From Candidatus Alloscybalousia intestinigallinarum (lineage in GTDB: Bacteria > Bacillota_I > Bacilli_A > RF39 > UBA660), in the NCBI GenBank assembly GCA_018716115.1, contig DVKF01000027.1:1-32306 (forward strand): 32,306 nucleotides of DNA. Reading direction: 5' to 3'. The notes beneath the pieces were generated by a model. It had not been told where the DNA came from. It saw only the letters and a program-made list of their open reading frames with translations, and ran no database searches. Both the position numbers and the translations under genes were made by a program. This document shows positions 9,590 through 18,708 of this stretch, piece by piece; within the stretch, counting starts at the first letter, position 1, and each line of letters starts with the position of its first letter.

Positions 9590-10010
9590 TTATCTCACCA
9601 CCATCTTCTTTTTTTACAAATTTTGTTTTGATTGGTAATTTATGAGAAGCTAAACGAAGTGCTTCACGAGCAGTTGCTTCGTCTACTCCAGCAATTTCGA
9701 ACATGATCTTTCCTGTTTTAACAACAGCTACCCATGCTTCTACATTACCTTTACCTTTACCTTGACGTGTACCGATTGGTTTCTTCGTTAAAGGCATATG
9801 TGGGAAAATATTAATCCATACTTTTCCACCACGTTTCATATAACGTGTCATTGCAATACGTGCTGCTTCGATTTGGTTTGAAGTAATCCAAGCACCTTCT
9901 TTTGCCATTAATCCATATTCACCTTTATCTAATGTTGTATTTCCCTTAGCATGACCTTCGTAAGGTAATCTATGAACACGACGATACTTTGTTCTAGATG
10001 GAATTAACAT
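9579..10010 (-). CDS. rplP: 50S ribosomal protein L16
   Basis: L16 lies near the A site and helps position tRNA. The 143-residue product starts [14 protein letters not shown] and contains [21 protein letters not shown] and the signature [20 protein letters not shown]. The arginine-rich stretch [11 protein letters not shown] and the end [10 protein letters not shown] are typical. It overlaps rpmC and starts 3 nt after the rpsC stop. Confidence 0.98.
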   Translation of the reverse strand: MLIPSRTKYRRVHRLPYEGHAKGNTTLDKGEYGLMAKEGAWITSNQIEAARIAMTRYMKRGGKVWINIFPHMPLTKKPIGTRQGKGKGNVEAWVAVVKTGKIMFEIAGVDEATAREALRLASHKLPIKTKFVKKEDGGEINEG

Positions 10011-10012
10011 GA

Positions 10013-10666
10013 TTAATTACCTCCTTTAGCCTTTTTTGAAGGAAGAATTTCACCCTTGTAGATCCATACCTTAACACCGATTTTTCCGAATGTTGTATCT
10101 GCTTCGCTAGTTGCATAATCGATATCGGCACGAAGTGTATGTAGAGGAATAGTTCCTTCTGTATATCCTTCGCTACGAGCCATATCAGCGCCACCAAGAC
10201 GTCCTGATACTAAAGTTTTAATTCCTTTAGCGCCTGACTTCATAGCATTTCTAATTGCTCTTTTTTGTGCCATTCTGAACGATGCACGATTTTCAATCTG
10301 ATTAGCAATAGAGTTTGCTACAATCTGTGCATTGATATCTGGCTTTTTGATATCGACGATAGAAATTTGTACTTCTTCGCCAATTTCTTTTGAAATTTCT
10401 TTCTTTAACTTTTCGATTGCTTCGCCACCACGACCAATGATAACACCAGGTTTAGCCGTATGAACAACAATCTCTGTTCTCTTAGAATTTCTTTCTACTT
10501 GTACTTTAGAAACAGCTGCGTCTTTAAGATTCTTAGCAAAGTATTCACGAATTTTGATATCGTTGTTTAAAAACTTTGCATAGTCTTTTTTATTCGCATA
10601 CCATTTTGAGTCCCAGTCTTTGTTTATTCCAAGTCTAAGTCCGTTAGGATTTACCTTTTGACCCAT
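10013..10666 (-). CDS. rpsC: 30S ribosomal protein S3
   Basis: S3 forms the mRNA entry channel and takes part in helicase activity. The 217-residue product begins [20 protein letters not shown]. It holds a type-2 KH domain ([17 protein letters not shown]) and the C-terminal signature [17 protein letters not shown]. Length is normal for Bacillota. The neighbours rplV and rplP are as expected. Confidence 0.98.
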   Translation of the reverse strand: MGQKVNPNGLRLGINKDWDSKWYANKKDYAKFLNNDIKIREYFAKNLKDAAVSKVQVERNSKRTEIVVHTAKPGVIIGRGGEAIEKLKKEISKEIGEEVQISIVDIKKPDINAQIVANSIANQIENRASFRMAQKRAIRNAMKSGAKGIKTLVSGRLGGADMARSEGYTEGTIPLHTLRADIDYATSEADTTFGKIGVKVWIYKGEILPSKKAKGGN

Positions 10667-10687
10667 TATATAACCCTCCTTATTAGA

Positions 10688-11020
10688 TTATCTCGTTGCC
10701 ACAACGATGACGATGTGACTTGTTCTTTTATCCTTATGTCCAATATGACTACGTGAGTCAAACATATGACGTTTCATAACTGGACCAGCATCTACTCTTG
10801 CCTCTTTTACATAAAGTTCATCTTGTTTTGCTCCGTTATTGTTAACTGCATTACTGATTGCAGAAACTAATACTTTCTTTGTAAGGCGAGCAGGCTTTTT
10901 ATTCATGTTATTTAAAATAACTAAGGCATCATTTACCTGTTTACCACGAATTAAATCTACGACTAAACGAGCTTTAATTGGTGATACTCTAAGAGTTTTT
11001 GCGATTGCTCTTGCTTCCAT
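10688..11020 (-). CDS. rplV: 50S ribosomal protein L22
   Basis: L22 lines the nascent-peptide tunnel, and its loop is a site of macrolide-resistance changes in other species. The 110-residue product starts MEARAIAKTLRVSPIKARLV and ends RSHIGHKDKRTSHIVIVVATR-like with the loop KEARVDAGPVMKRHMFDSRS. No loop insertion or deletion is apparent by eye. An AGGAGAG-type ribosome site is present. Confidence 0.97.
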   Translation of the reverse strand: MEARAIAKTLRVSPIKARLVVDLIRGKQVNDALVILNNMNKKPARLTKKVLVSAISNAVNNNGAKQDELYVKEARVDAGPVMKRHMFDSRSHIGHKDKRTSHIVIVVATR

Positions 11021-11039
11021 ATTTCTCTCCTCCTAGTCA

Positions 11040-11309
11040 CTATTTCTTTTTATTGTCGCCGTGTCCACCAAACTTACGCGTAGGTGAGAATTCACCAAGT
11101 TTATGTCCTACCATATCTTCAGTTACATAAACTGGAATAAATTCTTTTCCGTTATGTACTGCGAATGTATGTCCAATAAATGCAGGATAGATAGTTGAAC
11201 GACGTGACCAAGTTTTAATGACTTCTTTTTTTCCGGTTTCATTTAACTGATTAACCTTATCTAATAATCTTTCAAAAACATAAGGTTTCTTCTTTGAACT
11301 TCTAGCCAT
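11040..11309 (-). CDS. rpsS: 30S ribosomal protein S19
   Basis: S19 is a head protein that forms a complex with S13. The 89-residue product starts [19 protein letters not shown] and contains [24 protein letters not shown] and the signature [15 protein letters not shown]. Length is standard. It lies between rplB and rplV. Confidence 0.97.
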   Translation of the reverse strand: MARSSKKKPYVFERLLDKVNQLNETGKKEVIKTWSRRSTIYPAFIGHTFAVHNGKEFIPVYVTEDMVGHKLGEFSPTRKFGGHGDNKKK

Positions 11310-11326
11310 TTTCTAATCTTCCTTTC

Positions 11327-12157
11327 CTATTTACTATTACGACGACGTACGATAAATTTATCAGACGCTTTTTTCTTACGTGTTTTATAACCAAGTGCTG
11401 GTTTACCCCAAGGAGTAACTGGGCCTTTACGACCGATTGGTGCACGTCCTTCACCACCACCATGTGGGTGATCATTAGGGTTCATTACACTACCACGAAC
11501 AGTTGGACGAATTCCCAAATGACGAGTACGTCCTGCTTTTCCTAATCTAACTAATCCTTTATCTTCATTACCAACTTCACCAATCGTTGCATAACAAGTA
11601 CCAAGAATTAATCTTTGTTCACCGCTTGAAAGTCTTACCATTACGTAATTACCTTCACGTCCTAGGATTTGTGCTGAAGCACCTGCTGAACGAGCAAGTT
11701 CTCCCCCCTTACCAGGACGAAGTTCGATATTGTGAATCATCGTACCTACTGGGATATTTATAAGCGGTAAAGCATTTCCAACTTTGATATCCGCATTTTC
11801 TCCGCTTACGATTTTATCTCCTACTTTCAAACTTTTTGGAGCGATGATATATCTCTTTTCACCATCTGAATAATTGATTAAGGCAATATTTGCCGTTCTA
11901 TTTGGATCGTATTCGATACTAGCAACGGTACCTGGAATATCACGTTTATTACGTTTGAAATCAATAATACGATATTTTCTCTTAGCTCCGCCACCTTGAT
12001 GTCTAACGGTAATTCTACCTTGATTGTTACGACCACCATTTTTCTTTAAGCTAACTACTAGACTTTTTTCTGGAGTAGACTTTGTAATTTCTTCGTTTAC
12101 TAAAGTACTTCTCTTTCTTTGCCCCGGTGTAATCGGCTTGTAGTTTCTTACTGACAT
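11327..12157 (-). CDS. rplB: 50S ribosomal protein L2
   Basis: L2 is a core large-subunit protein near the peptidyl-transferase centre, needed for subunit joining. The 276-residue product starts [19 protein letters not shown] and contains [20 protein letters not shown]. The conserved C-terminal segment [20 protein letters not shown] keeps the functionally important histidine. Asn replaces the more common Val in the MNPVDHPHGG motif. Length is normal. Confidence 0.98.
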   Translation of the reverse strand: MSVRNYKPITPGQRKRSTLVNEEITKSTPEKSLVVSLKKNGGRNNQGRITVRHQGGGAKRKYRIIDFKRNKRDIPGTVASIEYDPNRTANIALINYSDGEKRYIIAPKSLKVGDKIVSGENADIKVGNALPLINIPVGTMIHNIELRPGKGGELARSAGASAQILGREGNYVMVRLSSGEQRLILGTCYATIGEVGNEDKGLVRLGKAGRTRHLGIRPTVRGSVMNPNDHPHGGGEGRAPIGRKGPVTPWGKPALGYKTRKKKASDKFIVRRRNSK

Positions 12158-12171
12158 GAGTAACCCTCCTT

Positions 12172-12456
12172 CTAATTAAGTTCGATTGATTGACCTTCTG
12201 CTAAAGTGACAATTGCTTTTTTTGTGCGGTTTGTCAAGCCACTATAACGGCCAACTCTTCTTTTCTTTGGTTTAACATTAATTGTACGAATTTCTTCTAC
12301 TTTTACCTTGAAGATTTTTTCAATTGCTTGTTTGATTTCGGTTTTATTTGCTCTTGAATCTACTTTAAATACGTATTGATTCTTCGTTTGAGCTAAACTA
12401 CCTGCTTTTTCGGTAATGACTGGCGCTTTGATAATCTCTAAGTATTTAGTATCCAT
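12172..12456 (-). CDS. rplW: 50S ribosomal protein L23
   Basis: L23 is the docking site for trigger factor and SRP at the tunnel exit. The 94-residue product starts [20 protein letters not shown], has [21 protein letters not shown] and the signature [16 protein letters not shown]. Its ATG shares a base with the rplD stop (TAATG), implying coupling. Confidence 0.97.
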   Translation of the reverse strand: MDTKYLEIIKAPVITEKAGSLAQTKNQYVFKVDSRANKTEIKQAIEKIFKVKVEEIRTINVKPKKRRVGRYSGLTNRTKKAIVTLAEGQSIELN

Positions 12457-13052
12457 TACTTAAGCACCTCCTCGATTGTTTTCATTGTCTCTTTTGTCGT
12501 TAGAACAACGTTAGTATTTACTAAGTCTAAGACATTCATTTCTGTAGGTTCAATTACCATAATATTTTGTAAGTTTCTAGATGCAAGAATAAGGTTTTCA
12601 TCTAATTCGTTAACGATGATTAATACTTTTTTATCATTCAATTCTAAATCGTTTAGTACTTGAATCATCTCTTTTGTCTTAGGTGTATTTAAAACTAACT
12701 CGTCTACTACGATAATATTTTTTTCGTTATATAAGTTTAAGAAAGCTGTTTGTAATGCTAATCTTCTTTCTTTACGATTTTGTTTTTTAGAATAATCTCT
12801 AGGAACTGGTGTACCATATCTTCCACCACCTACCCATTGTACTGCACGGATAGATCCTTGACGGGCATGTCCGGTTCCTTTTTGACGCCATGGTTTTCTG
12901 CCACCGCCACTTACTTCACTACGATTTTTGGTTGAATGAGTTCCTTGTCTTAGCGATGCTTGAGCTAAGATAATCGCGTCATATAAGACTTTTTCATTAG
13001 GTTCGATTGCAAGTAACTCTTTATTTAATTTAACGTCCTTTAGTTTTTCCAT
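12456..13052 (-). CDS. rplD: 50S ribosomal protein L4
   Basis: L4 lines the exit tunnel and in enterobacteria also represses the S10 operon through its leader. The 198-residue product contains the tunnel-loop signature [19 protein letters not shown] and the C-terminal globular domain. The frame is open to 13076, but the AGGAGG site lies 8 nt before the ATG at 13052 (start [16 protein letters not shown]), so the shorter form is chosen. A folded leader before rpsJ makes L4 feedback worth considering here, but nothing in the sequence proves it. Confidence 0.97.
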   Translation of the reverse strand: MEKLKDVKLNKELLAIEPNEKVLYDAIILAQASLRQGTHSTKNRSEVSGGGRKPWRQKGTGHARQGSIRAVQWVGGGRYGTPVPRDYSKKQNRKERRLALQTAFLNLYNEKNIIVVDELVLNTPKTKEMIQVLNDLELNDKKVLIIVNELDENLILASRNLQNIMVIEPTEMNVLDLVNTNVVLTTKETMKTIEEVLK

Positions 13053-13105
13053 CTTTAATTCCTCCTTATCTATCACATTTAATCTTGTTTATTTTTTTGT
13101 GATGA

Positions 13106-13858
13106 TTATTCGTTAACTTCGGTTTCTTCAGTTTCTACTTCATCTACTGCATCTTGAGCTTCAATTTCAGCTTCTTGTTCTTGAGTAGTAGGATCTTCGT
13201 AAGTGATTAGTTCCTCACTATCATTTACTTTTTCTCCTTTTTTTACTGAAGTTCTAATCATAACTAAAGATTTTTTAGGACCTGGAACGTTACCTTTTAC
13301 TAAAATAACATTATTTTCTAAGTCAACGTCAACAATTTCAAGGTTTTGAATTGTTGTTGTTTCATGACCCATATGACCTGGAAGTTTCTTTCCTTTTAGA
13401 ACGTGCATTGGTAACATTGTACCTAATGAACCAACACCTCTATGGTATTGACTACCATGTCCCATAGGTCCACGAGATTGATTATGTCTCTTAATAACAC
13501 CTTGGAAACCTTTTCCTTTACTTACTCCTGTTACGTCGACTACTTCTCCTTTTGTGAAGATATCGGCTTTGATTTCTTGACCTAGTTCATAATCACTAGT
13601 ATTTACTCCCCTAATTTCTCTTAAGAAGCGCTTAGGCTCTGTATTTGCTTTGTTAGTATGACCCATTTTTGCTTTATTACTAGCTTTTGGTTTAACTGTT
13701 TCGTAACCTAATTGAATAGCGTCATAGCCTTCATTTGCTACTGTTTTGATTTGAGTAACTACATTAGGTTTTACTTCGATTACGGTAACAGGAATTAATT
13801 TTCCTGAAGTAGTAAATACTTGAGTCATTCCTACTTTTGTACCTAAGATTCCTTTCAT
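13106..13858 (-). CDS. rplC: 50S ribosomal protein L3 with acidic C-terminal tail
   Basis: L3 is an assembly initiator reaching toward the peptidyl-transferase centre. The 250-residue product starts [20 protein letters not shown] and has the loop signature [19 protein letters not shown]. The core ends near residue 210. Beyond it lies a tail of about 40 residues dominated by Glu and Asp ([16 protein letters not shown] and onward). The usual length is about 206-210, so this is an extension. A ribosome site AGGAGG precedes the ATG. Confidence 0.97.
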   Translation of the reverse strand: MKGILGTKVGMTQVFTTSGKLIPVTVIEVKPNVVTQIKTVANEGYDAIQLGYETVKPKASNKAKMGHTNKANTEPKRFLREIRGVNTSDYELGQEIKADIFTKGEVVDVTGVSKGKGFQGVIKRHNQSRGPMGHGSQYHRGVGSLGTMLPMHVLKGKKLPGHMGHETTTIQNLEIVDVDLENNVILVKGNVPGPKKSLVMIRTSVKKGEKVNDSEELITYEDPTTQEQEAEIEAQDAVDEVETEETEVNE

Positions 13859-13876
13859 ACTTTTTTCCTCCTATAA

Positions 13877-14191
13877 TTATTGTTCTACTTTGATTTTAAT
13901 ATCAACACCGCTTGGCAAATCTAAATGCGTTAATGCATCGATTGTTTCCTTGCTTGGGTTCTTGACATCAATAAGTCTTTTGTGTGTACGCATTTCGAAT
14001 TGTTCACGACTATCTTTATATTTGTGAACAGCTCTTAAAACGGTAAACTTTTCGATCTTAGTTGGTAATGGAACTGGTCCACTAATTTCTCCACCTGATC
14101 TTGTGACCGTTTCTACTATTTTTTTTGCAGCACTATCTAGAATTCTATGATCATATGCTTGTAAGTTGATGCGAACATTTCCTTTTGACAT
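13877..14191 (-). CDS. rpsJ: 30S ribosomal protein S10
   Basis: S10 is a head protein that also acts in NusB/NusE antitermination. The 104-residue product starts [20 protein letters not shown] and contains [37 protein letters not shown] with the long loop and the conserved ending. It is the first gene of the superoperon, downstream of a promoter and a structured leader. A strong AAGGGAGGAT ribosome site lies just upstream. Confidence 0.98.
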   Translation of the reverse strand: MSKGNVRINLQAYDHRILDSAAKKIVETVTRSGGEISGPVPLPTKIEKFTVLRAVHKYKDSREQFEMRTHKRLIDVKNPSKETIDALTHLDLPSGVDIKIKVEQ

Positions 14192-14233
14192 TTTGAATCC
14201 TCCCTTCGCCTATATCTAGTATAGACATGCTCC

Positions 14234-14290
14234 GTGTAAATAACCTGATCCCAGTTAACAACTTAACCCGGTGTATCAGCAACCTTACAC
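14234..14290 (-). promoter_or_regulatory. Structured 5' leader of the S10 operon
   Basis: The rpsJ mRNA leader can fold into an extended, interrupted hairpin. GUGUAA (14285-14290) pairs with UUACAC (14234-14239). CUGAU (14275-14279) pairs with AUCAG (14245-14249). CC (14270-14271) pairs with GG (14251-14252), and GUUAA (14263-14267) pairs with UUAAC (14254-14258) around a GUUG loop. A smaller hairpin (14210-14224) lies just before the ribosome site. There is no U tract after either, so it is not an obvious attenuator. By analogy with S10-operon leaders elsewhere it may bind L4 or another ribosomal protein. That role is inference. Confidence 0.6.
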
Positions 14291-14313
14291 ATCTAAGCAG
14301 CCACACGCCTAAG

Positions 14314-14342
14314 ATTATAGCATGGTCCCTCTTAAAAAGCAA
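14314..14342 (-). promoter_or_regulatory. Promoter of the S10 ribosomal operon
   Basis: On the minus strand TTGCTT (14337-14342) is separated by 17 nt from TATAAT (14314-14319). A TGC immediately before the -10 makes it an extended -10 promoter. Transcription should begin near 14307, leaving a leader of about 115 nt before rpsJ. This is the only convincing promoter found for the superoperon. Confidence 0.8.
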
Positions 14343-14525
14343 GCACTTTTTGAAGAAATTTGTCTGTTTTCTGAGAACTTTTTCATTTTTGACAGAAATA
14401 GAAAAATTTTTACGAAAAATTATTGATAAATACATTTTAATTTTTTCTATTAGGAATTTTTAGTTTTCGATCATATTTACTGTTAATTCTCTATCATTTA
14501 GTCCTATATATAATAAGGATAGAAA

Positions 14526-14559
14526 AAACAAATAGAACTATTTCTAGCCCTATTTGTTT
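14526..14559 (-). terminator. Terminator after gpmI
   Basis: A perfect 10-bp stem, AAACAAATAG with CTATTTGTTT, has a 14-nt loop and a T-rich tail (TTTTTTC counting the stem end) on the minus strand. It lies 6 nt past the gpmI stop and insulates the S10 operon promoter downstream. The roughly 370-nt gap between gpmI and rpsJ is otherwise AT-rich sequence plus the promoter and leader. Confidence 0.85.
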
Positions 14560-14564
14560 ATCTT

Positions 14565-16064
14565 TTATTTAGAAAGCAGACTTTTACCTGTCATCTCTTT
14601 AGGAATTTCTAAATTCATAATCTCTAGTATCGTTGGCGCGATATCGCCGAGTTTTCCATCATGGGGAACATAATCAGGATTACAGATGATAAATGGCACT
14701 TTATTGGTCGTATGAGAAGTGATAATATTATCATTTTCATCGATCATAAGTTCACAATTTCCGTGGTCAGCAGTTACAATGAGTAATCCCCCTAGTTCTT
14801 GAATCTTCGCATAAATTCTTCCTAAGTTTTCATCTACTGCTTCTACTGCTTTAATTGCCGCATCTAAATTTCCTGTATGCCCTACCATATCACAGTTCGC
14901 AAAATTCAAGATAATCACATCGTAATTTGCCATAATTTCTTCTAATTTATCCCCAATTTCATAAGCAGACATTTCTGGCGCCATATCGTAGGTAGCTACA
15001 TCTTTTCTAGGGACGATAATCTTATCTGTACCTGGTAAATCTAATTCTTCTCCTCCATCAAAGAAATAAGTAACGTGTGGGTATTTACTTGCTTCGGCGA
15101 TACGTAATACTTTCTTTCCACATTTAGATAAATATACCCCTAAAGAATTAGGAACAGTTACATGGGGATAAGCATTCGTGCAAATAATTGAATGTTCTAC
15201 TGGCATCATAGTAACTAGTTTAATATTCTTAAATTTTACGGTATCAAATTCTTTAAAATCTGGGTTAGTAATCGCTGTAAAAGTCTGGGTAGCCCGATCT
15301 GGTCTAAAATTAGCGAAAATTAAGCCATCATTTTCTTCAAGGTTACTGTTTTCATCTAAGATAGCCGGTTCAATAAACTCATCGAAGATCTTCTTTTGGT
15401 ACTCTTCTTCAATATATGTATGATAATCTTTGATGATGGGAGCTTCTTTTTTGACCAGTAGATTATAATAGCGTTCGGTTAAGTTCCACATTCTTTCTCT
15501 ATCCATTGAATAATAACGTCCAGAAATATCAGCGATACTTCCTAAATTAAGTTCATCTATTTTGGCCTGTAATTGATCTAAGTATTGACAAGCAACATCA
15601 GGAAGGGTATCTCTTCCATCTAGAAAGGCATGAACATAGACTCGTTTGACACCCTCTCTTTTGGTCATATCCAGTAAGGCTAAAATATGATTAATATGAG
15701 AATGAATTCCACCATCACTTAATAGTCCAAAAATATGTAGTTTAGAATCATTTTTATTAACATGTGCCATTACTTTCTTCAATTCCTCATTGTCAAAGAA
15801 TTTTCCTTCACGAATTTCTTTTGAAATTAACTCTAAAGGTTGATAGACAATTCTACCACCGCCGATATTTAAATGCCCTACTTCAGAATTTCCCATTTGA
15901 CCGGCAGGAAGGCCTACTTGTTCTCCACTCGCTTCTAATTTACTGTGTGGGTAAGTATTCCATAAAAAATCAAAAGTAGGTTTACTAGCTAGTTTAGCTG
16001 CATTTCCTTTAGTTTCTTCTCTTAATCCAAAACCATCAATAATTGTTAATAATATAGGTTTCAT
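14565..16064 (-). CDS. gpmI: 2,3-bisphosphoglycerate-independent phosphoglycerate mutase
   Basis: The enzyme interconverts 3- and 2-phosphoglycerate using two metal ions, usually manganese in Bacillota. The 499-residue product belongs to the alkaline phosphatase superfamily. The nucleophile is S60 in GQMGNSEVGH, with D10 in the first metal site. FLDGRDT, NFRPDRATQ, DMVGHTG and TADHGN supply further catalytic or metal ligands. All expected motifs are intact. It is the last gene of a unit that begins with an ATPase gene, and it coexists with an unrelated gpmA 2 kb away. Confidence 0.97.
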   Translation of the reverse strand: MKPILLTIIDGFGLREETKGNAAKLASKPTFDFLWNTYPHSKLEASGEQVGLPAGQMGNSEVGHLNIGGGRIVYQPLELISKEIREGKFFDNEELKKVMAHVNKNDSKLHIFGLLSDGGIHSHINHILALLDMTKREGVKRVYVHAFLDGRDTLPDVACQYLDQLQAKIDELNLGSIADISGRYYSMDRERMWNLTERYYNLLVKKEAPIIKDYHTYIEEEYQKKIFDEFIEPAILDENSNLEENDGLIFANFRPDRATQTFTAITNPDFKEFDTVKFKNIKLVTMMPVEHSIICTNAYPHVTVPNSLGVYLSKCGKKVLRIAEASKYPHVTYFFDGGEELDLPGTDKIIVPRKDVATYDMAPEMSAYEIGDKLEEIMANYDVIILNFANCDMVGHTGNLDAAIKAVEAVDENLGRIYAKIQELGGLLIVTADHGNCELMIDENDNIITSHTTNKVPFIICNPDYVPHDGKLGDIAPTILEIMNLEIPKEMTGKSLLSK

Positions 16065-16080
16065 TTTCTTTTCCTTCTTT

Positions 16081-16518
16081 CTAATTATCCATTTCTCTTC
16101 TAAATATGTCGGTACCTTTGGCTTTAAAGCCTAATTTTTGATAAATATGACGAGCGATTTCTCTTTTCGGATTAGACGTTAATTCTAAGTAACTAATCTC
16201 ATTCGTTCTTGCCTTTTCAATCACCTTCTCGATTAACTTGGTCGCAATTTTTTGCCCGCGATAAGAAGGATCGACGACGACATAATCGATTACATACTTA
16301 TAAACCAGTTTCAACGGCTCGTAACTTTTGGTTACTAACAAAGTACCTACTATCTCTTTATTCTCTGCTAGCATACCAAGGAAGAAACATTCTTCTGGTA
16401 AATGAGAAATCAGTTCTTCCTCTGTTTCTTTTTCTGCGATATCAAATTCCGTTCGTATTAGTGCTAGACATGAGATAATTTCTGATTTATTTTCCTTAGA
16501 AATTTCTTCAATTTCCAT
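16081..16518 (-). CDS. GNAT-family N-acetyltransferase
   Basis: This 145-residue product has a single GNAT domain. The acetyl-CoA pyrophosphate-binding motif A is YRGQKIATKLI (about residues 89-99), preceded by the strand VIDYVVVDP. The segment IYQKLGFK near the end is the usual motif B. The substrate cannot be read from sequence; small-molecule or protein N-acetylation is possible. The ATG follows the stop of the upstream ATPase gene with no gap (TAAATG), and gpmI follows 16 nt later, so the three are almost certainly co-transcribed. Confidence 0.85.
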   Translation of the reverse strand: MEIEEISKENKSEIISCLALIRTEFDIAEKETEEELISHLPEECFFLGMLAENKEIVGTLLVTKSYEPLKLVYKYVIDYVVVDPSYRGQKIATKLIEKVIEKARTNEISYLELTSNPKREIARHIYQKLGFKAKGTDIFRREMDN

Positions 16519-17793
16519 TTAATTATTCTCCTTTAGGCAAAATGTCGCATAGATGGGAATGTATTTTACATTCTTTTTGATTCCAAAATTATCCTCTGTT
16601 ATTCTGATTGCTTCATTGATATTAAATCTACTCATAAATAAAGATAGCGATTTCGCTTTAGAGACATTTTTATTCACAATTTCAACAGGAATAATCTTGC
16701 CACTTCTGGTCTGAATCACAAATGGTACCTCAGCTTTTCCTTCTGACTGATAATAATATAGGTTATAGCCACTACTCATAATCGCGGTCGCTATACTATT
16801 TTCATATAAAATATATTTCAAGTTATCATCAGAAAGTAACTTTATTTTCGATAAATGCATCATCATATAAAGGATTCCACTATCATTTAAGTACAGTTTA
16901 AAACTTTCTACATCTTTACACTTACTAAGTGGTGGCTTCACTTCCATTACTTTGTGACATTTATACACAATTCCAGTTAGCGATAAATATTCTAAAGCTT
17001 TCTCATAATCTTTACTTCTACCACCAGTACGCATCAATCCATATTGGAACTTGCGATTTGGTTTTAGTAATTGATAGGGAACAATATTTAGTACTTCATT
17101 AGCTCTTACGATATCGATGGTATTTTCTATCTCTAAAAGCTCTTTTTTGTAACAATCTAGTATCTTTTCCTGAATCATCTTTAACTTTAAATCTGACTCT
17201 CCATTTAAATGGGCTTGAACAACTTCTGGCATACCGCCGGTTACTAAATATTCTTCATAATAATCTAAAGCTAATTGATGAAAAGGCATCGGTTTATTAT
17301 TACGATATGACGTTTTAATAAAATCAATCAATTCTAAATTATTAACTGCTCTTAAATATTCTTCAAAGTCCATAGAAAACATATATTTATACTGTAGTTC
17401 TTCCCCTTTAAAAACAGGTAACTTTTCTTTATGGGAAGTAATCATAATGATGTGGTAATCGTTTTGTTCCTTACCAAACTTTTTTATTCCTTTGACAATT
17501 TCCTCATCACTTACATTATCAATAATAATTAATGTATCTGATTTTAAAATAGGTTCTCCTACTAGTAAAGCCATTTTCGCAATGATTTTATCTATCGTTC
17601 GCTCTTTTTTCATAATGGTTAATAATGGAATATTGTTATCGCTATTGATATAGGCTACTGTCTTATATTCTTTTTCTCCAAATTCGATTACTGTATAAGT
17701 TTTTCCAATCTGTTTGCTTCCATATAATAACAAAGGCTTTCTATTTACTTCTTTTTTCCATTTTAGAAGATCTGCTGTTATTTTTCGTTCCAT
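16519..17793 (-). CDS. AAA ATPase with degenerate DUF4143-like C-terminus
   Basis: This 424-residue product resembles the widespread family of ATPases that carry a C-terminal DUF4143 domain. The Walker A motif is GSKQIGKT (residues 25-32) and TLIIIDNVSD looks like Walker B. YEEYLVTGGMPEVV is a typical middle segment. The C-terminal part has the nuclease-like strand pair EVPFVIQ and IIPVEIVNK, but the usual acidic residue before F is Pro and the usual EVK lysine is replaced, so any nuclease site looks lost. The start at 17793 is 9 nt after AGGAGG; the ATG at 17802 is too close. Function is unknown for the family. Confidence 0.8.
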   Translation of the reverse strand: MERKITADLLKWKKEVNRKPLLLYGSKQIGKTYTVIEFGEKEYKTVAYINSDNNIPLLTIMKKERTIDKIIAKMALLVGEPILKSDTLIIIDNVSDEEIVKGIKKFGKEQNDYHIIMITSHKEKLPVFKGEELQYKYMFSMDFEEYLRAVNNLELIDFIKTSYRNNKPMPFHQLALDYYEEYLVTGGMPEVVQAHLNGESDLKLKMIQEKILDCYKKELLEIENTIDIVRANEVLNIVPYQLLKPNRKFQYGLMRTGGRSKDYEKALEYLSLTGIVYKCHKVMEVKPPLSKCKDVESFKLYLNDSGILYMMMHLSKIKLLSDDNLKYILYENSIATAIMSSGYNLYYYQSEGKAEVPFVIQTRSGKIIPVEIVNKNVSKAKSLSLFMSRFNINEAIRITEDNFGIKKNVKYIPIYATFCLKENN

Positions 17794-17827
17794 AAATCGC
17801 ATCCTCCTTACATTAATTTATATTTAT

Positions 17828-17856
17828 ATTATAGTTCAATTTAGTTTCATCGTCAA
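17828..17856 (-). promoter_or_regulatory. Promoter of the ATPase-GNAT-gpmI unit
   Basis: On the minus strand TTGACG (17851-17856), a 17-nt spacer and TATAAT (17828-17833) form a near-consensus sigma-A promoter. Transcription should start near 17821, about 28 nt before the ATG. No other convincing promoter was seen before gpmI, so the mutase may depend on this one. Confidence 0.75.
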
Positions 17857-17909
17857 TTCATGGCTAGTTTTTTCTACCAATTTTTTCTAATTTTATATTC
17901 CTTATAGAA

Positions 17910-17939
17910 AAAGATTAGTACTTTTTATGACTAATCTTT
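17910..17939 (-). terminator. Terminator after gpmA
   Basis: A perfect 10-bp stem, AAAGATTAGT with ACTAATCTTT, surrounds a 10-nt loop on the minus strand, and the stem end plus TTC forms the T tail. It sits 20 nt past the gpmA stop and separates gpmA from the next unit. Confidence 0.85.
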
Positions 17940-17958
17940 CTGCTCCTTTTGGTTTGAT

Positions 17959-18654
17959 TTATTTTTCTATTAAATAGTAATGGCAAATTGGTTTTAATTC
18001 TTCGTCTAGTTCATAACAAATTGGATTTCCGGTTTCGATTTCTAAATTCATTACCTCTTCATCAGACAACTGGTCTAAGTACTTGATTAAGCCACGAAGA
18101 CTATTTCCATGAGCGACAATAATTACCTTTTTACCCGATAATAAGGAAAGTTTAATCTCACTGTTCCAATATTCAATTACTCTTTTTACTGTATCTAAAA
18201 GATTTTCTGTTTTAGGTAATTCTTCTTCTGTTAAATTTTTATACTTAGGATCATTACCGGGATATCTAGGATCATCTACAGTAAGTTCTGGTGGTCTAAC
18301 GGTCGCACTTCTTCTCCAGAGATGTACTTGTTCTTCACCATATTTTTCTTTCGTATCGTCCTTATTTAATCCTTGTAACGCTCCATAATGACGCTCATTT
18401 AAACGCCAACTATAGTGGATAGGAATATCTTCTTCTCCTAGTTCTTTTAAAATATAATTGAGAGTATCATTGGCTCTTTTTAATACTGAAGTATAGGCAA
18501 TGTCGAACGTAAATCCTCGTTCTTTTAATACCTTTCCGGCTTCGATTGCTTCATTTACTCCCTGTTCAGATAAACCAACATCTGTCCAACCAGTAAATTT
18601 ATTTTCTAAATTCCAGACACTTTGTCCATGCCTTACTAAAACTAATTTTATCAT
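17959..18654 (-). CDS. gpmA: 2,3-bisphosphoglycerate-dependent phosphoglycerate mutase
   Basis: The enzyme performs the same glycolytic step as GpmI but through a phosphohistidine and a 2,3-bisphosphoglycerate cofactor. The 231-residue product has the phosphohistidine signature [12 protein letters not shown] with the catalytic histidine near residue 9. [27 protein letters not shown] and VAHGNSLRG complete the active site. The start at 18654 lies 6 nt after GGGAGG; an ATG at 18660 touches that site and is less likely. It is a single-gene unit with its own terminator. Confidence 0.96.
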   Translation of the reverse strand: MIKLVLVRHGQSVWNLENKFTGWTDVGLSEQGVNEAIEAGKVLKERGFTFDIAYTSVLKRANDTLNYILKELGEEDIPIHYSWRLNERHYGALQGLNKDDTKEKYGEEQVHLWRRSATVRPPELTVDDPRYPGNDPKYKNLTEEELPKTENLLDTVKRVIEYWNSEIKLSLLSGKKVIIVAHGNSLRGLIKYLDQLSDEEVMNLEIETGNPICYELDEELKPICHYYLIEK

Positions 18655-18708
18655 ATCCATCCTCCCTATCTTCTTTTTATCTTAACATATTTTTTTACTA
18701 CGTGATCA

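Noticed and set aside
9994-10197. Short minus-strand frame inside rpsC and rplP
   Set aside because: It overlaps two certain genes in another frame and shows no independent start signals.
14151-14435. Minus-strand frame of 94 codons over the S10 promoter and leader
   Set aside because: It runs through the promoter and overlaps rpsJ out of frame. Its codons lie upstream of the likely transcription start and it has no ribosome site.
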